The position numbers and the translations under genes are program-made. A stretch of DNA of 9,451 nt from CAYFSC01 sp964345695 (lineage in GTDB: Bacteria; Bacteroidota; Rhodothermia; Rhodothermales; Salinibacteraceae). This document shows positions 1 through 6,907 of this stretch, piece by piece. Positions within the stretch are counted from its first letter, which is position 1, and every line of letters begins with the position of its first letter. The notes under the pieces are model-generated. The model ran no database searches and was not told the DNA's origin. It saw nothing but the letters and a program-made list of their open reading frames with translations. The stretch spans positions 1 through 9,451 of the forward strand of contig CAYFSC010000121.1 in assembly GCA_964345695.1 (NCBI GenBank). Reading direction: 5' to 3'.

Positions 1-887
1 GCGGGCTGGAAAGCGCCACGCAGCACTACCGGAAGGCCTACGACCTCGCACCGGAGCAGATCAATGCATACTACATCGACCAGGTTCTCCAGCTGTATCT
101 CGACAGCAACGAGATCCAGAAGGCGCTCGAATTTGTGAACACTGTAGAGGCCCAGCGCGGCGATGACCAGGAGGTAGCCGAGATGATCTCCGAAGCGCGC
201 CAGGAGATCTTCGGGAAGAATCCGCAGGCGCGTATCGAGTACTTGGAGCAACAGCTAGAGAGCAATCCCGAGGATGCCGCGCTCATGCAGAAGCTGTTCG
301 ATGCCTACACGAATCGTGGAAACGTGGAGGCAGCCTCGAAGCTGGCCAACAAGCTCATGGCGACGAACCCACCCGCCGAGGTCGTGCGCGACATCGCCAA
401 GATGCGGCTCGATGACGGCCGCCCACAGGAGGCGTTCACCACCTATCAGCGGGCGCTGGAGCAGGGGGCCGAGTTGACGGCCCAGGATTACTTCAATATG
501 GGACTGGCCAAGAACCGAAGCGGTGACCTCCCCGCCGCCCGCAAGTACTTCCGACAGGCCATTGAGCTGCGTCAGGATTACGGTCAGGCCTACATTGCGA
601 TTGGCGACGTCTACGCGAAGGCAGTGAGCGAATGCGGCGGCAGCAAGATGAGTCGTCGCGACAAGGCCGTTTACTGGATCGCCGTTGATATGTACCGAAG
701 GGCCAAGCAAGTCGACTCGTCGGTGACGTCTACGGCCAACAGCAAAATCAACACGTATCGCAAATACTTCCCGACGAACGAAGACATCTTCTTCATCGAC
801 GATTGGGAAAAGGGGAGCAGCGTGCGCATTGACTATGGCTGCTACTCCTGGATTGGCGAGACCACCACGGTTCGCTCTGCCTCCTAG
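1..887 (+). CDS. TPR-repeat protein, 5' end outside the window
   Basis: The frame is open from the first bases (codons in phase from position 3) to TAG at 885-887, giving 294 visible residues. The true start lies upstream; the in-frame GTG at 135 falls inside the repeats and is not a likely start. Several degenerate tetratricopeptide repeats are visible, for example around 'AFTTYQRALEQGA' and 'AARKYFRQAIELRQDYGQAY', with the usual small/aromatic spacing of paired helices. After the repeats comes a long helix (AVYWIAVDMYRRAKQVD) and a C-terminal tail, YFPTNEDIFF...YGCYSWIGETTTVR, which I recognise as the conserved end of a Bacteroidota TPR family. Two cysteines (in SECGG and YGCYSW) lie in this region. 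TPR domains are scaffolds for protein-protein contact; the partner and the job of this protein are not known from the sequence. A strong hairpin terminator follows 45 nt later, so this is probably the last gene of its transcript. Confidence 0.85.
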   Translation, partial: GLESATQHYRKAYDLAPEQINAYYIDQVLQLYLDSNEIQKALEFVNTVEAQRGDDQEVAEMISEARQEIFGKNPQARIEYLEQQLESNPEDAALMQKLFDAYTNRGNVEAASKLANKLMATNPPAEVVRDIAKMRLDDGRPQEAFTTYQRALEQGAELTAQDYFNMGLAKNRSGDLPAARKYFRQAIELRQDYGQAYIAIGDVYAKAVSECGGSKMSRRDKAVYWIAVDMYRRAKQVDSSVTSTANSKINTYRKYFPTNEDIFFIDDWEKGSSVRIDYGCYSWIGETTTVRSAS

Positions 888-931
888 CAGTGGGACCGTC
901 CGCCTTCCCTGTCCCCGGATTGCGCGTCCCC

Positions 932-971
932 AAAGCCGGCTGGCTCCGAAGAGTCAGCCGGCTTTCTTGTT
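932..971 (+). terminator. Rho-independent terminator after the TPR gene
   Basis: Bases 932-942 (aaagccggctg) are perfectly complementary to 955-965 (cagccggcttt). The inner bases 943-946 and 951-954 continue the stem with three Watson-Crick pairs and one G-T pair, leaving a CGAA tetraloop at 947-950. That gives a stem of about 15 bp. It is followed by a moderately T-rich run (tttcttgttgt). Placement 45 nt past the TPR stop codon fits a transcription terminator and separates that gene from eno. Confidence 0.85.
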
Positions 972-1062
972 GTGCACTCGCTTGGGTACTCGGCGTCCCC
1001 TCGTAGCCATTCGGCTGGTTGTGGTTGTTCGCGGTGATCCCGAAGTTACGAGCGGTTTGTCC

Positions 1063-1186
1063 CGTACGCAGAAGNNNNNNNNNNNNNNNNNNNNNNNNNN
1101 NNNNNNNNNNNNNNNNNNNNNNNNNNNNNNNNNNNNNNNNNNNNNNNNNNNNNNNNNNNNNNNNNNNNNNNNNNCGTACGCAGAAG
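1063..1186. repeat. 12-bp direct repeat flanking the gap
   Basis: The sequence cgtacgcagaag occurs exactly at 1063-1074 and at 1175-1186, each copy abutting the run of N. The likeliest reading is two contig ends that share a short overlap. A genuine repeat that broke the assembly is the alternative. Confidence 0.9.
1075..1174. other. Assembly gap of exactly 100 N
   Basis: One hundred undetermined bases, the conventional filler for a scaffold join of unknown length. The same 12 bases, cgtacgcagaag, sit immediately before (1063-1074) and immediately after (1175-1186). The real missing length is therefore uncertain and may be zero or negative. Any reading frame that crosses the run of N is an artefact. 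Confidence 0.95.
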
Positions 1187-1246
1187 ACCGAGTCTCCTCG
1201 TCCCGACCCGGATCCTCTTCCTTCACCAATTTCTTCGGAGTCCCTT

Positions 1247-2530
1247 ATGGCATCCATTCAGCGGATTACCGCCCGCCAGATTCTCGACAGTCGCGGCAAC
1301 CCAACCGTCGAGGTCGACGTGACGACCGACGAAGGCGTGATGGGGCGTGCCGCAGTCCCCAGTGGCGCCTCTACAGGAGCCTACGAGGCCGTCGAGCTGC
1401 GGGACGGCGACGCCTCTCGCTACCACGGAAAGAGCGTCACACAGGCGGTGGCCAATGTGAACGACACCATCGCGTCCGAAATACGCGGCATGAGCGTGCT
1501 CGACCAAGCCGCCCTGGACAACCGCCTGCTGGCCCTGGACGGCACCGACAACAAGTCGAACCTCGGAGCCAACGCCACGCTGGGCGTCTCGCTGGCTGCC
1601 GCCAAAGCCGCTGCCGCGTCGGTCGGCCTCCCTCTCTTTCGCTACCTCGGCGGCACCACGGCCCGGACGCTGCCGGTGCCCCTTATGAACATCCTGAACG
1701 GCGGCCGGCATGCCGACAACAGCGTCGACATGCAGGAGTTCATGGTTGCCCCCGTCGGCGCGCCCACCTTCGCAGAAGCCCTCCGCATGGGCGCCGAGGT
1801 CTTTCATACCCTGAAGTCGGTGCTCGGCGACAAAGGCTACAGCACCGCTGTGGGCGACGAGGGGGGCTTCGCTCCCGATCTGTCGTCGAATGAGGAAGCC
1901 ATCGAGGTCATTCTGGAAGCAGTCGAGCTGTCCGGATACACCGCGGGCGAGGACGTGTACATCGCGCTGGATCCAGCGATGGCCGAGATGTACGAAGACG
2001 GCCACTACGTCTTCTGGAAAAGCGATCCCGGCACGAACCGCTCTGCCGATGACATGGTAGCCTACTGGTCGCGCTGGGTCGAGGCGTACCCGATTCTGTC
2101 GATCGAGGATGCGATGGACGAAGACGACTGGGACGGCTGGCAGCAGCTCACCGACGCCGTGGGCGACCGCGTCCAGCTTGTAGGCGACGACCTGTTCGTG
2201 ACAAACACCACGCGCCTCTCGCGCGGGATCGACGAAGGATGCGGCAACTCCATTCTCATCAAACCCAACCAGATCGGAACCCTGTCCGAGACGCTCGACG
2301 CCATCGAGCAGGCCCATGCGCACGGCTTTACAGCGATTGTCAGCCACCGGTCGGGCGAAACCGAGGACACGACCATTGCCGATCTCGCCGTTGCGACCGG
2401 AACGGGGCAGATCAAAACCGGCTCCTCCAGCCGCAGCGATCGGGTCGCCAAGTACAACCAGTTGCTCCGGATTGAAGAGCAACTCGGCACGGCCGCCACG
2501 TATCCTGGCCTGGACGCCTTTCCGCTGTAA
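1247..2530 (+). CDS. eno: Enolase (phosphopyruvate hydratase)
   Basis: 427 residues, close to the usual bacterial length of about 430. Enolase interconverts 2-phosphoglycerate and phosphoenolpyruvate in glycolysis and gluconeogenesis, in the cytoplasm, with two Mg2+ ions. The sequence starts with the family N-terminus (RQILDSRGNPTVEV) and carries the mobile loop SGASTG (residues 39-44). By alignment from memory with E. coli enolase, the catalytic residues are present: His155 in NGGRHADN, Glu164, Glu205 in GDEGG, Lys339 in SILIKPNQ and Lys390 in GQIKTG. The metal ligands are Asp242, Glu287 in SIED and Asp314 in VGDD; SHRSGETED is at 366-374. ATG at 1247 is chosen because the enolase homology begins at once and cggag lies six bases upstream; longer versions would have to run through the gap. 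The usual small residues after the first metal Asp read LDPAMAEMY, a mild variant. The many acidic residues fit a halophile. The ftsB-like gene follows after 29 nt, so the two may be co-transcribed. Confidence 0.97.
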   Translation: MASIQRITARQILDSRGNPTVEVDVTTDEGVMGRAAVPSGASTGAYEAVELRDGDASRYHGKSVTQAVANVNDTIASEIRGMSVLDQAALDNRLLALDGTDNKSNLGANATLGVSLAAAKAAAASVGLPLFRYLGGTTARTLPVPLMNILNGGRHADNSVDMQEFMVAPVGAPTFAEALRMGAEVFHTLKSVLGDKGYSTAVGDEGGFAPDLSSNEEAIEVILEAVELSGYTAGEDVYIALDPAMAEMYEDGHYVFWKSDPGTNRSADDMVAYWSRWVEAYPILSIEDAMDEDDWDGWQQLTDAVGDRVQLVGDDLFVTNTTRLSRGIDEGCGNSILIKPNQIGTLSETLDAIEQAHAHGFTAIVSHRSGETEDTTIADLAVATGTGQIKTGSSSRSDRVAKYNQLLRIEEQLGTAATYPGLDAFPL

Positions 2531-2559
2531 TTGCCTTTCTCACCCGCCTCCTGTCTCCC

Positions 2560-2856
2560 ATGGGCATCCTCCCCCGTTCCCGCCAAAACCTGCGCCATTG
2601 GTTCATCGGCGGTGCCCTTCTGCTGCTGACGCTGTGGCTGGTTTTCTTCGACAGCCACAGTTTGCTGCAGCGCTACCAGTGGCATCAGGAACTCGATCGG
2701 CTTACGTCCGAAAATCAGCAACTACGCGAGGACATCCAGCGTCTGCGTCGCGATCTGAACCAACCGCTGTCCGACTCGCTGGTCGAGCACATTGCCCGCG
2801 AAGCGTACGGGATGAAACGTCCAGGCGAGACCGTGTACCGACTGGAGGCTGAGTAG
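2560..2856 (+). CDS. Septum formation initiator family protein (FtsB/DivIC-like)
   Basis: 98 residues with the layout of FtsB/DivIC: a short basic N-terminus, one membrane segment at about residues 14-30 (FIGGALLLLTLWLVFF), and a coiled coil at about 36-67 (ELDRLTSENQQLREDIQRL). It closes with the C-terminal motif AREAYGMKRPGETVY (79-93), which is diagnostic of the family. Members are bitopic inner-membrane proteins that form the FtsB-FtsL-FtsQ-type (DivIC-FtsL-DivIB) complex of the divisome and help trigger septal wall synthesis. The gene follows eno by 29 nt, and an enolase/FtsB neighbourhood is common in bacteria, which supports both calls. No clear Shine-Dalgarno precedes the ATG; translation may be coupled to eno or may be leader-independent, as is frequent in Bacteroidota. 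Family assignment is strong; whether to name it ftsB or divIC cannot be settled from sequence. Confidence 0.9.
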   Translation: MGILPRSRQNLRHWFIGGALLLLTLWLVFFDSHSLLQRYQWHQELDRLTSENQQLREDIQRLRRDLNQPLSDSLVEHIAREAYGMKRPGETVYRLEAE

Positions 2857-2961
2857 CGCCGCCCGGGCCGTTTCCCGTGTTCAAACCCGTTCGGTTCGAA
2901 TCCGCTGCCGGCCCTCCACCGATCGTTTCGCCACTCCTGTTGCTTCACTGATCTGGACTCC
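2857..2961. other. Spacer between the FtsB-like gene and the ROK kinase gene
   Basis: 105 nt without a gene. It contains the 8-bp palindrome gcccgggc just after the FtsB-like stop codon and a tRNA T-loop-like string (ggttcgaatcc, 2893-2903) that is not part of a tRNA. No convincing terminator or promoter is seen, so read-through from eno into the kinase gene is possible. Confidence 0.5.
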
Positions 2962-3930
2962 ATGCCGACGTATACCATTGGAATTGACCTCGGGGGCACC
3001 AACCTGAAAGCGGCTCTCGTGGAGCGCGACGAAGGGATCTGTGAATCTACGCGAACGCCGACGGACGCCGAGGAGGGGCCGGAGCACGTCTTGGACGGTA
3101 TCGCGACCATCGTCCAACAGCTGATGGACGCGTCTCCGACGGGGTCGGTCGAGGGCATCGGCATCGGGTCGCCCGGCGCCATCAACTGGAAGGGCACCAC
3201 CGTGAGCCAGCCGCCCAATCTTCCGGGATGGGGCACGGTGAATGTTCGCAACGAGTTGCAGAACCGCCTCGGCGACATCCCGGTGTATGTGGAGAACGAC
3301 GCCAACGTGGCGGGCCTCGGCACAGCCTTCTATGGCGTGGGCCGACCGCACGACTCCTTCGTAATGGTCACGCTCGGCACCGGGGTCGGTGGCGCCATCA
3401 TCTACAACAACAAGATCTTCCGCGGATCGACCGGCGCGGCCGGGGAGATCGGCCACATGACCATCAACTACGCCGGCCCGTTCGAGCGCTACGGCATCGG
3501 CGGCTCGGCCGAGGCCTACCTCGGGCAGCAGTTCCTCTCTCACCATGCCCGCATGCGGCTTCTGGCCACCGACTCGGAGGTGCACGAAATCGCCAGCACC
3601 GACCTGGAGAACCTGGACCCGCGCATGCTGTACGAAGCCGCGGAAGCCGGCGATGAACCCGCCCGGGACATGCTGGCGTGGGCCGGCCACAAGCTGGGCG
3701 TCCTGCTCGGGTCCATCGTCAATCTCCTCGACATTCGGACCATCATCGTCGGCGGGGGCGTTTCAGCTGCCGGTGACTATCTCCTGGACCCCGCGCGGGA
3801 GACGCTGCCCGAGTATGTGATTCCCCCCATGCACGACGATCTGCAGATCGTTCGCGAAAAGATGGGCAATGAAGTCAGTCTCCTCGGGGCCGCTCAACTC
3901 GCCTTCGCGGGCGATGAGGCCAAGGTGTAA
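2962..3930 (+). CDS. ROK-family sugar kinase (probable glucokinase) without the zinc-site cysteines
   Basis: 322 residues, a normal ROK length. The protein has the N-terminal phosphate-binding motif DLGGTN (9-14), the sugar and catalytic segment ENDAN (111-115; Asp113 expected as catalytic base), the second phosphate motif LGTGVGG (138-144), GAAGEIGHM (158-166) with the conserved Glu162 and His165, and an adenosine-type segment IIVGGGVS (261-268). ROK kinases phosphorylate hexoses with ATP in the cytoplasm; glucose is the likeliest substrate here, but sequence does not prove it. The family's zinc signature CxCGxxGCxE is altered: the matching stretch, residues 172-186 (GPFERYGIGGSAEAY), keeps the glycines and the Glu but has Glu, Tyr and Ser where the three Cys should be. 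The only Cys in the protein is Cys27. ATG at 2962 is chosen because the fold begins directly after it; no clear Shine-Dalgarno is present. The LptD-like gene begins 6 nt after the stop codon, which suggests co-transcription. Confidence 0.9.
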   Translation: MPTYTIGIDLGGTNLKAALVERDEGICESTRTPTDAEEGPEHVLDGIATIVQQLMDASPTGSVEGIGIGSPGAINWKGTTVSQPPNLPGWGTVNVRNELQNRLGDIPVYVENDANVAGLGTAFYGVGRPHDSFVMVTLGTGVGGAIIYNNKIFRGSTGAAGEIGHMTINYAGPFERYGIGGSAEAYLGQQFLSHHARMRLLATDSEVHEIASTDLENLDPRMLYEAAEAGDEPARDMLAWAGHKLGVLLGSIVNLLDIRTIIVGGGVSAAGDYLLDPARETLPEYVIPPMHDDLQIVREKMGNEVSLLGAAQLAFAGDEAKV

Positions 3931-3939
3931 GCTGTTGTG
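3923..3939 (+). promoter_or_regulatory. Ribosome-binding site that decides the GTG start of the LptD-like gene
   Basis: The string aaggtg (3923-3928) overlaps the kinase stop codon (TAA at 3928-3930) and lies about eight bases before the GTG at 3937. This GTG start gives a complete signal peptide. The next in-frame ATG (3988) would cut the hydrophobic core. The arrangement suggests translational coupling with the kinase gene. Confidence 0.55.
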
Positions 3940-6873
3940 ATCGTTGCACGCTCCACGTTCAAGTGCTGGCTGCTCGCCGCTCTTTTCATGGCGGGCCTCG
4001 CGGTGCCTTCCGCCGCCCAACAACGTCCGGCGCAGACCACACAGGAACGGGTCGACTCGCTGCGGGCTCAGAGTCCGTCCGGGCCGCCCTCCACCGACAC
4101 GTCCGGCGCCGTCGTTGGCACCGCTCGCGACTCGCTCGTTATCGTGTTTGACGACGACGGCGGCGATCGCGGCACGCTGTACGGCCAGTCGTCAGTGACC
4201 CACGAGCAGGCCACCCTGGAGGCCTACTCCATTCAGCTGGACTTCGAGAAGCAGGAGCTGCTGGCCACCGGCGCCCCCGGCCCGGGCGAGCAGGGCCGCC
4301 CGACGTTCCAACGGGGCGGAGGGAGCAGTGGAGGCGGACGTCCCAGCAGCGCAGGCAGCGCTCGTTCTGGAGGAGGAAGAGGCGGTGGAATGGCTCAGTC
4401 GTTTGCGGGCGATCGCTTCTCATACAACTTGGAGACGCAGCGGGGACGCGTCGTCGCGGCCCAGACGCAGCGCCAGGACGCACTCATCCAGGGCGAAGCC
4501 GTCAAGATGTTCGAGGACAGCACGGTCTTCGTTCGCGGCGGAACGTACACGACCTGCAGTCTCGAATGTCGCCCCAGTCGAGATCAGGCGGCCTCCTATT
4601 CGTTGCGTTCCAGCGAGATGAAGGTGCAGGGAAAGTGGGTGTACACGGGTGCGATTCAGCTTTTCCTGTTCAACATTCCTACCCCCCTGTGGCTGCCCTT
4701 CGGATTTCTTCCCGCCATCGAGGGACGGCGAAGCGGTCCCCTCCCGCCGGAATACGGGGAAGACCAGCGAGGGCTGTACCTGCGCGACTGGGGATGGTAC
4801 TTTGCTCTCAACGATTACATGGATCTTCAGCTTGAGGCGGGGATCTGGTCGCAGGGCAGCTTCGAGATCCGTCCGCTGTACCGGTACCGCAAGCGGCACG
4901 CGTACAACGGCCAGCTCCAGCTCACCTATCAGCGCGACCGGCGCGGCGAGGAGGAGGACCCGGACTTCACAAACCGGCAGCAGGGCCAGCTCCGGTGGAA
5001 CCACAACCAGGAACTGAGCCCCACGGCCAGCTTCGGGGGCAACGTGAACCTCGTGACGTCGTCGGACTTCGCGCGGCGCAATACGGAGTCGTTCGAAGAG
5101 GCCGTCCGCCAGCAGATCTCGTCCACGGTCCGATTTAACAAGAGCTGGCAGGGGAGCGGGCGCAGCCTCAGCCTCAGCGCCAGTCAGCAACAGCAGCTTC
5201 AGAGCGGGCAGGTGAGCTTGTCCTTCCCCAACGCTCAGTTCACGCAGCAGAGCTTCAAGCCGTTTGCCCGCGAGACGCGCATCGGCGATGAGCAGTGGTA
5301 CGAAAAGATCACGACACAGTACAACCTCTCCGTAAATAACAATTTCAACTTCAATCCGCGCGATCCCGAGCAGCTTCGGGAGCGTGGCGACTCGACCCTG
5401 GCGCGACGGGTGGAGGAGGCGGACATCGACTGGTACGAGGCGCTCTTCGACCGGGACAAGTACCAGCTTGCGACCGGCAACGAGGATCCGTTCGACTTCG
5501 AGGCCACCCACCGCATTCCGCTCCGGGCCTCTTTCCGACTTGAACGCTTCAACGTCAACCTGAGCCCGAACACCGACTACCGATCGCGCTGGTTTCTGTC
5601 GACAACGCGCAAGCGCCTCGTCGTCGACACGACCCAGGTCAGCGAAGACTCGACGGCCATTCGTCAGACCACCGACGAATTCAGCGTGCCGGGGTTTTAC
5701 GCACGGCACGACTTCAGCACGAGCCTGAGCGCAAGCAATACGGTCTTCGGCACCTTTCCCCTGTCGGCAGGCCCGTTCGAAGGGCTGCGGCACACGATCC
5801 GCCCGTCGCTGTCGTTCAGCTTCCAACCCAACTTCAACGATCCGTTCTGGGGACGCACGCGGGTCGTTCGCGACACGTCCGGCAACGTTCTTGAGCGCTA
5901 CGACATCGTGACGGGGCGTCGCGTGAGCGGAAGTACGGCGCAGCGCAACCTGAGCTTTTCGCTCGACAACGAGTTCGAGACGAAGCGCGTCCGCACCGAC
6001 ACGACCGGCGAAGAGCAGGTGAACCGCCTGAAGCTGCTCGACTTCGACGCCAGCACCTCGTACAACTTTGCTGCCGACCAATTCCCACTCAGCGACATCC
6101 GCACCCGGGCGCGCACCGACCTGTTCGACCGGTTCGACTTCACGCTCGGCATGAACTTCTCGCCGTACGCCCTGGAATCGCGCGGCGACACCGACGACGA
6201 TGGGAAGCTGGAGTTCGAGCGCGTCGACCGGTTTATGGCCAGCGACACGCCCTGGAAGCCCGTGCGGCTCACGCGACTCAACATGAGCATGCGTGGATCC
6301 TTCCGGGCCGACGCCCGCGGCCAGCGGAACCCGGTCTCAGAGCCGCGAGCCAACCTCTCGGACGCGCAGAATGCCGGTCGCCTGAGCCCCTACGAGGGCG
6401 CGACGATCACCGACCGACGCAATCCGTACGCCGCCTATCCGAACACGCCCACCGGCTACGTGGATTTCAGCGTGCCCTGGTCGCTCAGCTTCAGCTTCAA
6501 CTACAGCTTCCGAAAGCCGGCCAAGGAGATCACAAATCAGAACGCGGTGCTCGACACCAATTTTGATTTTAACGTCACCCCCAAATGGAAGGTGAGCGGC
6601 CGGTCCGGCTACGACTTTGTACAGGGCGAGCTGTCGACCACTCGAATCACGATCAACCGCCAGCTGTGCTGCTGGAACCTCTCGTTCTCGTGGGTGCCGT
6701 TCGGCGAGTTTCAGCAGTACAGCTTCAACCTCTCGGTGAAAAGCGGCAAGCTGTCCCAACTTCTCCGGCTTCAGCTTCCGCGCGAGGGCGACGACAGCCG
6801 CCTCGGGGGCATCGGACGCCAGATTGGCCAGACGGTCTCCGGCGGTGTCGGCGGCGGACGCCCCCGATTCTGA
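3937..6873 (+). CDS. LptD-like outer-membrane LPS assembly protein (Bacteroidota type)
   Basis: 978 residues with a GTG start. The N-terminus is a signal peptide (basic start, core CWLLAALFMAGLAV, cleavage near PSAAQQ, about residue 27). Residues about 60-235 resemble the OstA/LptA-like periplasmic jellyroll: repeated short beta strands such as DRFSYNLETQRGRVV and DALIQGEAVKMFEDSTVFVRGGTYTTC. From about 240 the protein carries the signature NIPTPLWLPFGFLP, then GEDQRGLYLRDWGWYFALNDYMDL, and alternating-residue strands to the end, as expected of a large beta-barrel; it closes with strands around CCWNLSFSWVPFGEFQQYSFNLSVKSG. This pattern matches the putative LptD of Bacteroidota, which would insert lipopolysaccharide into the outer leaflet. 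Odd points are a Gly/Ser/Arg-rich insert at about 127-151, four mature cysteines arranged as CxxxC (207, 211) and CC (911, 912), and a DxDxDG loop at 751-756. It begins 6 nt after the kinase gene. The family call is from recognised motifs; the exact function is inferred. Confidence 0.8.
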   Translation: MIVARSTFKCWLLAALFMAGLAVPSAAQQRPAQTTQERVDSLRAQSPSGPPSTDTSGAVVGTARDSLVIVFDDDGGDRGTLYGQSSVTHEQATLEAYSIQLDFEKQELLATGAPGPGEQGRPTFQRGGGSSGGGRPSSAGSARSGGGRGGGMAQSFAGDRFSYNLETQRGRVVAAQTQRQDALIQGEAVKMFEDSTVFVRGGTYTTCSLECRPSRDQAASYSLRSSEMKVQGKWVYTGAIQLFLFNIPTPLWLPFGFLPAIEGRRSGPLPPEYGEDQRGLYLRDWGWYFALNDYMDLQLEAGIWSQGSFEIRPLYRYRKRHAYNGQLQLTYQRDRRGEEEDPDFTNRQQGQLRWNHNQELSPTASFGGNVNLVTSSDFARRNTESFEEAVRQQISSTVRFNKSWQGSGRSLSLSASQQQQLQSGQVSLSFPNAQFTQQSFKPFARETRIGDEQWYEKITTQYNLSVNNNFNFNPRDPEQLRERGDSTLARRVEEADIDWYEALFDRDKYQLATGNEDPFDFEATHRIPLRASFRLERFNVNLSPNTDYRSRWFLSTTRKRLVVDTTQVSEDSTAIRQTTDEFSVPGFYARHDFSTSLSASNTVFGTFPLSAGPFEGLRHTIRPSLSFSFQPNFNDPFWGRTRVVRDTSGNVLERYDIVTGRRVSGSTAQRNLSFSLDNEFETKRVRTDTTGEEQVNRLKLLDFDASTSYNFAADQFPLSDIRTRARTDLFDRFDFTLGMNFSPYALESRGDTDDDGKLEFERVDRFMASDTPWKPVRLTRLNMSMRGSFRADARGQRNPVSEPRANLSDAQNAGRLSPYEGATITDRRNPYAAYPNTPTGYVDFSVPWSLSFSFNYSFRKPAKEITNQNAVLDTNFDFNVTPKWKVSGRSGYDFVQGELSTTRITINRQLCCWNLSFSWVPFGEFQQYSFNLSVKSGKLSQLLRLQLPREGDDSRLGGIGRQIGQTVSGGVGGGRPRF

Positions 6874-6892
6874 TGGGCTCTCCGCCGTGCCG
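6849..6892. terminator. Possible hairpin between the convergent LptD-like and sucC genes
   Basis: An interrupted inverted repeat spans the LptD-like stop codon. 6849-6852 (cggc) pairs with 6889-6892 (gccg), 6853-6858 (ggcgga) with 6881-6886 (tccgcc), and 6860-6863 (gccc) with 6875-6878 (gggc), leaving an 11-nt loop and two small bulges. It could act in both directions between convergent genes only 34 nt apart. There is no T tract on either side and the region is GC-rich, so chance pairing is possible. Confidence 0.3.
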
Positions 6893-6907
6893 TCTCCGAA
6901 GGCCAGT

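Larger units (their letters stand above)
888..1246. other. Intergenic region between the TPR gene and eno, holding a terminator and the assembly gap
   Basis: No gene is supported here. The left part holds the hairpin terminator. The part between the terminator and the gap contains a short direct repeat, ggttgt twice at 1017-1028, but no promoter that I can name with confidence. After the gap, 72 nt lead to the eno start codon. This leader is pyrimidine-rich and ends in a plausible Shine-Dalgarno, cggag at 1236-1240, six bases before the ATG. The eno promoter is expected in this interval, but the gap prevents a firm call. Confidence 0.6.

Noticed and set aside
135..137. GTG at 135 as the start of the TPR gene
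   Set aside because: The frame stays open to the window edge with the same TPR-like helical pattern before it, so the gene is simply cut off at the left.
829..1893. Open frames crossing the run of N
   Set aside because: They exist only because N codons contain no stops. The sequence on either side does not form a coherent protein in those frames, apart from enolase itself, which starts after the gap.
1223..2482. Long open frame (419 codons) on the - strand opposite eno
   Set aside because: Enolase is certain on the + strand. The antisense product shows no recognisable domain and is a codon-bias shadow.
2893..2903. tRNA T-loop-like string ggttcgaatcc before the ROK kinase gene
   Set aside because: The T stem has only three pairs and there is no matching acceptor stem, D arm or anticodon arm upstream. 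It is probably chance, with a tRNA-fragment attachment site possible but unsupported.
4420..6081. Long open frame (553 codons) on the - strand opposite the LptD-like gene
   Set aside because: The + strand has a signal peptide, family motifs and the full length of a known family. The antisense frame is rich in Arg/Val/Leu/Ala without any motif, typical of a GC-rich shadow.
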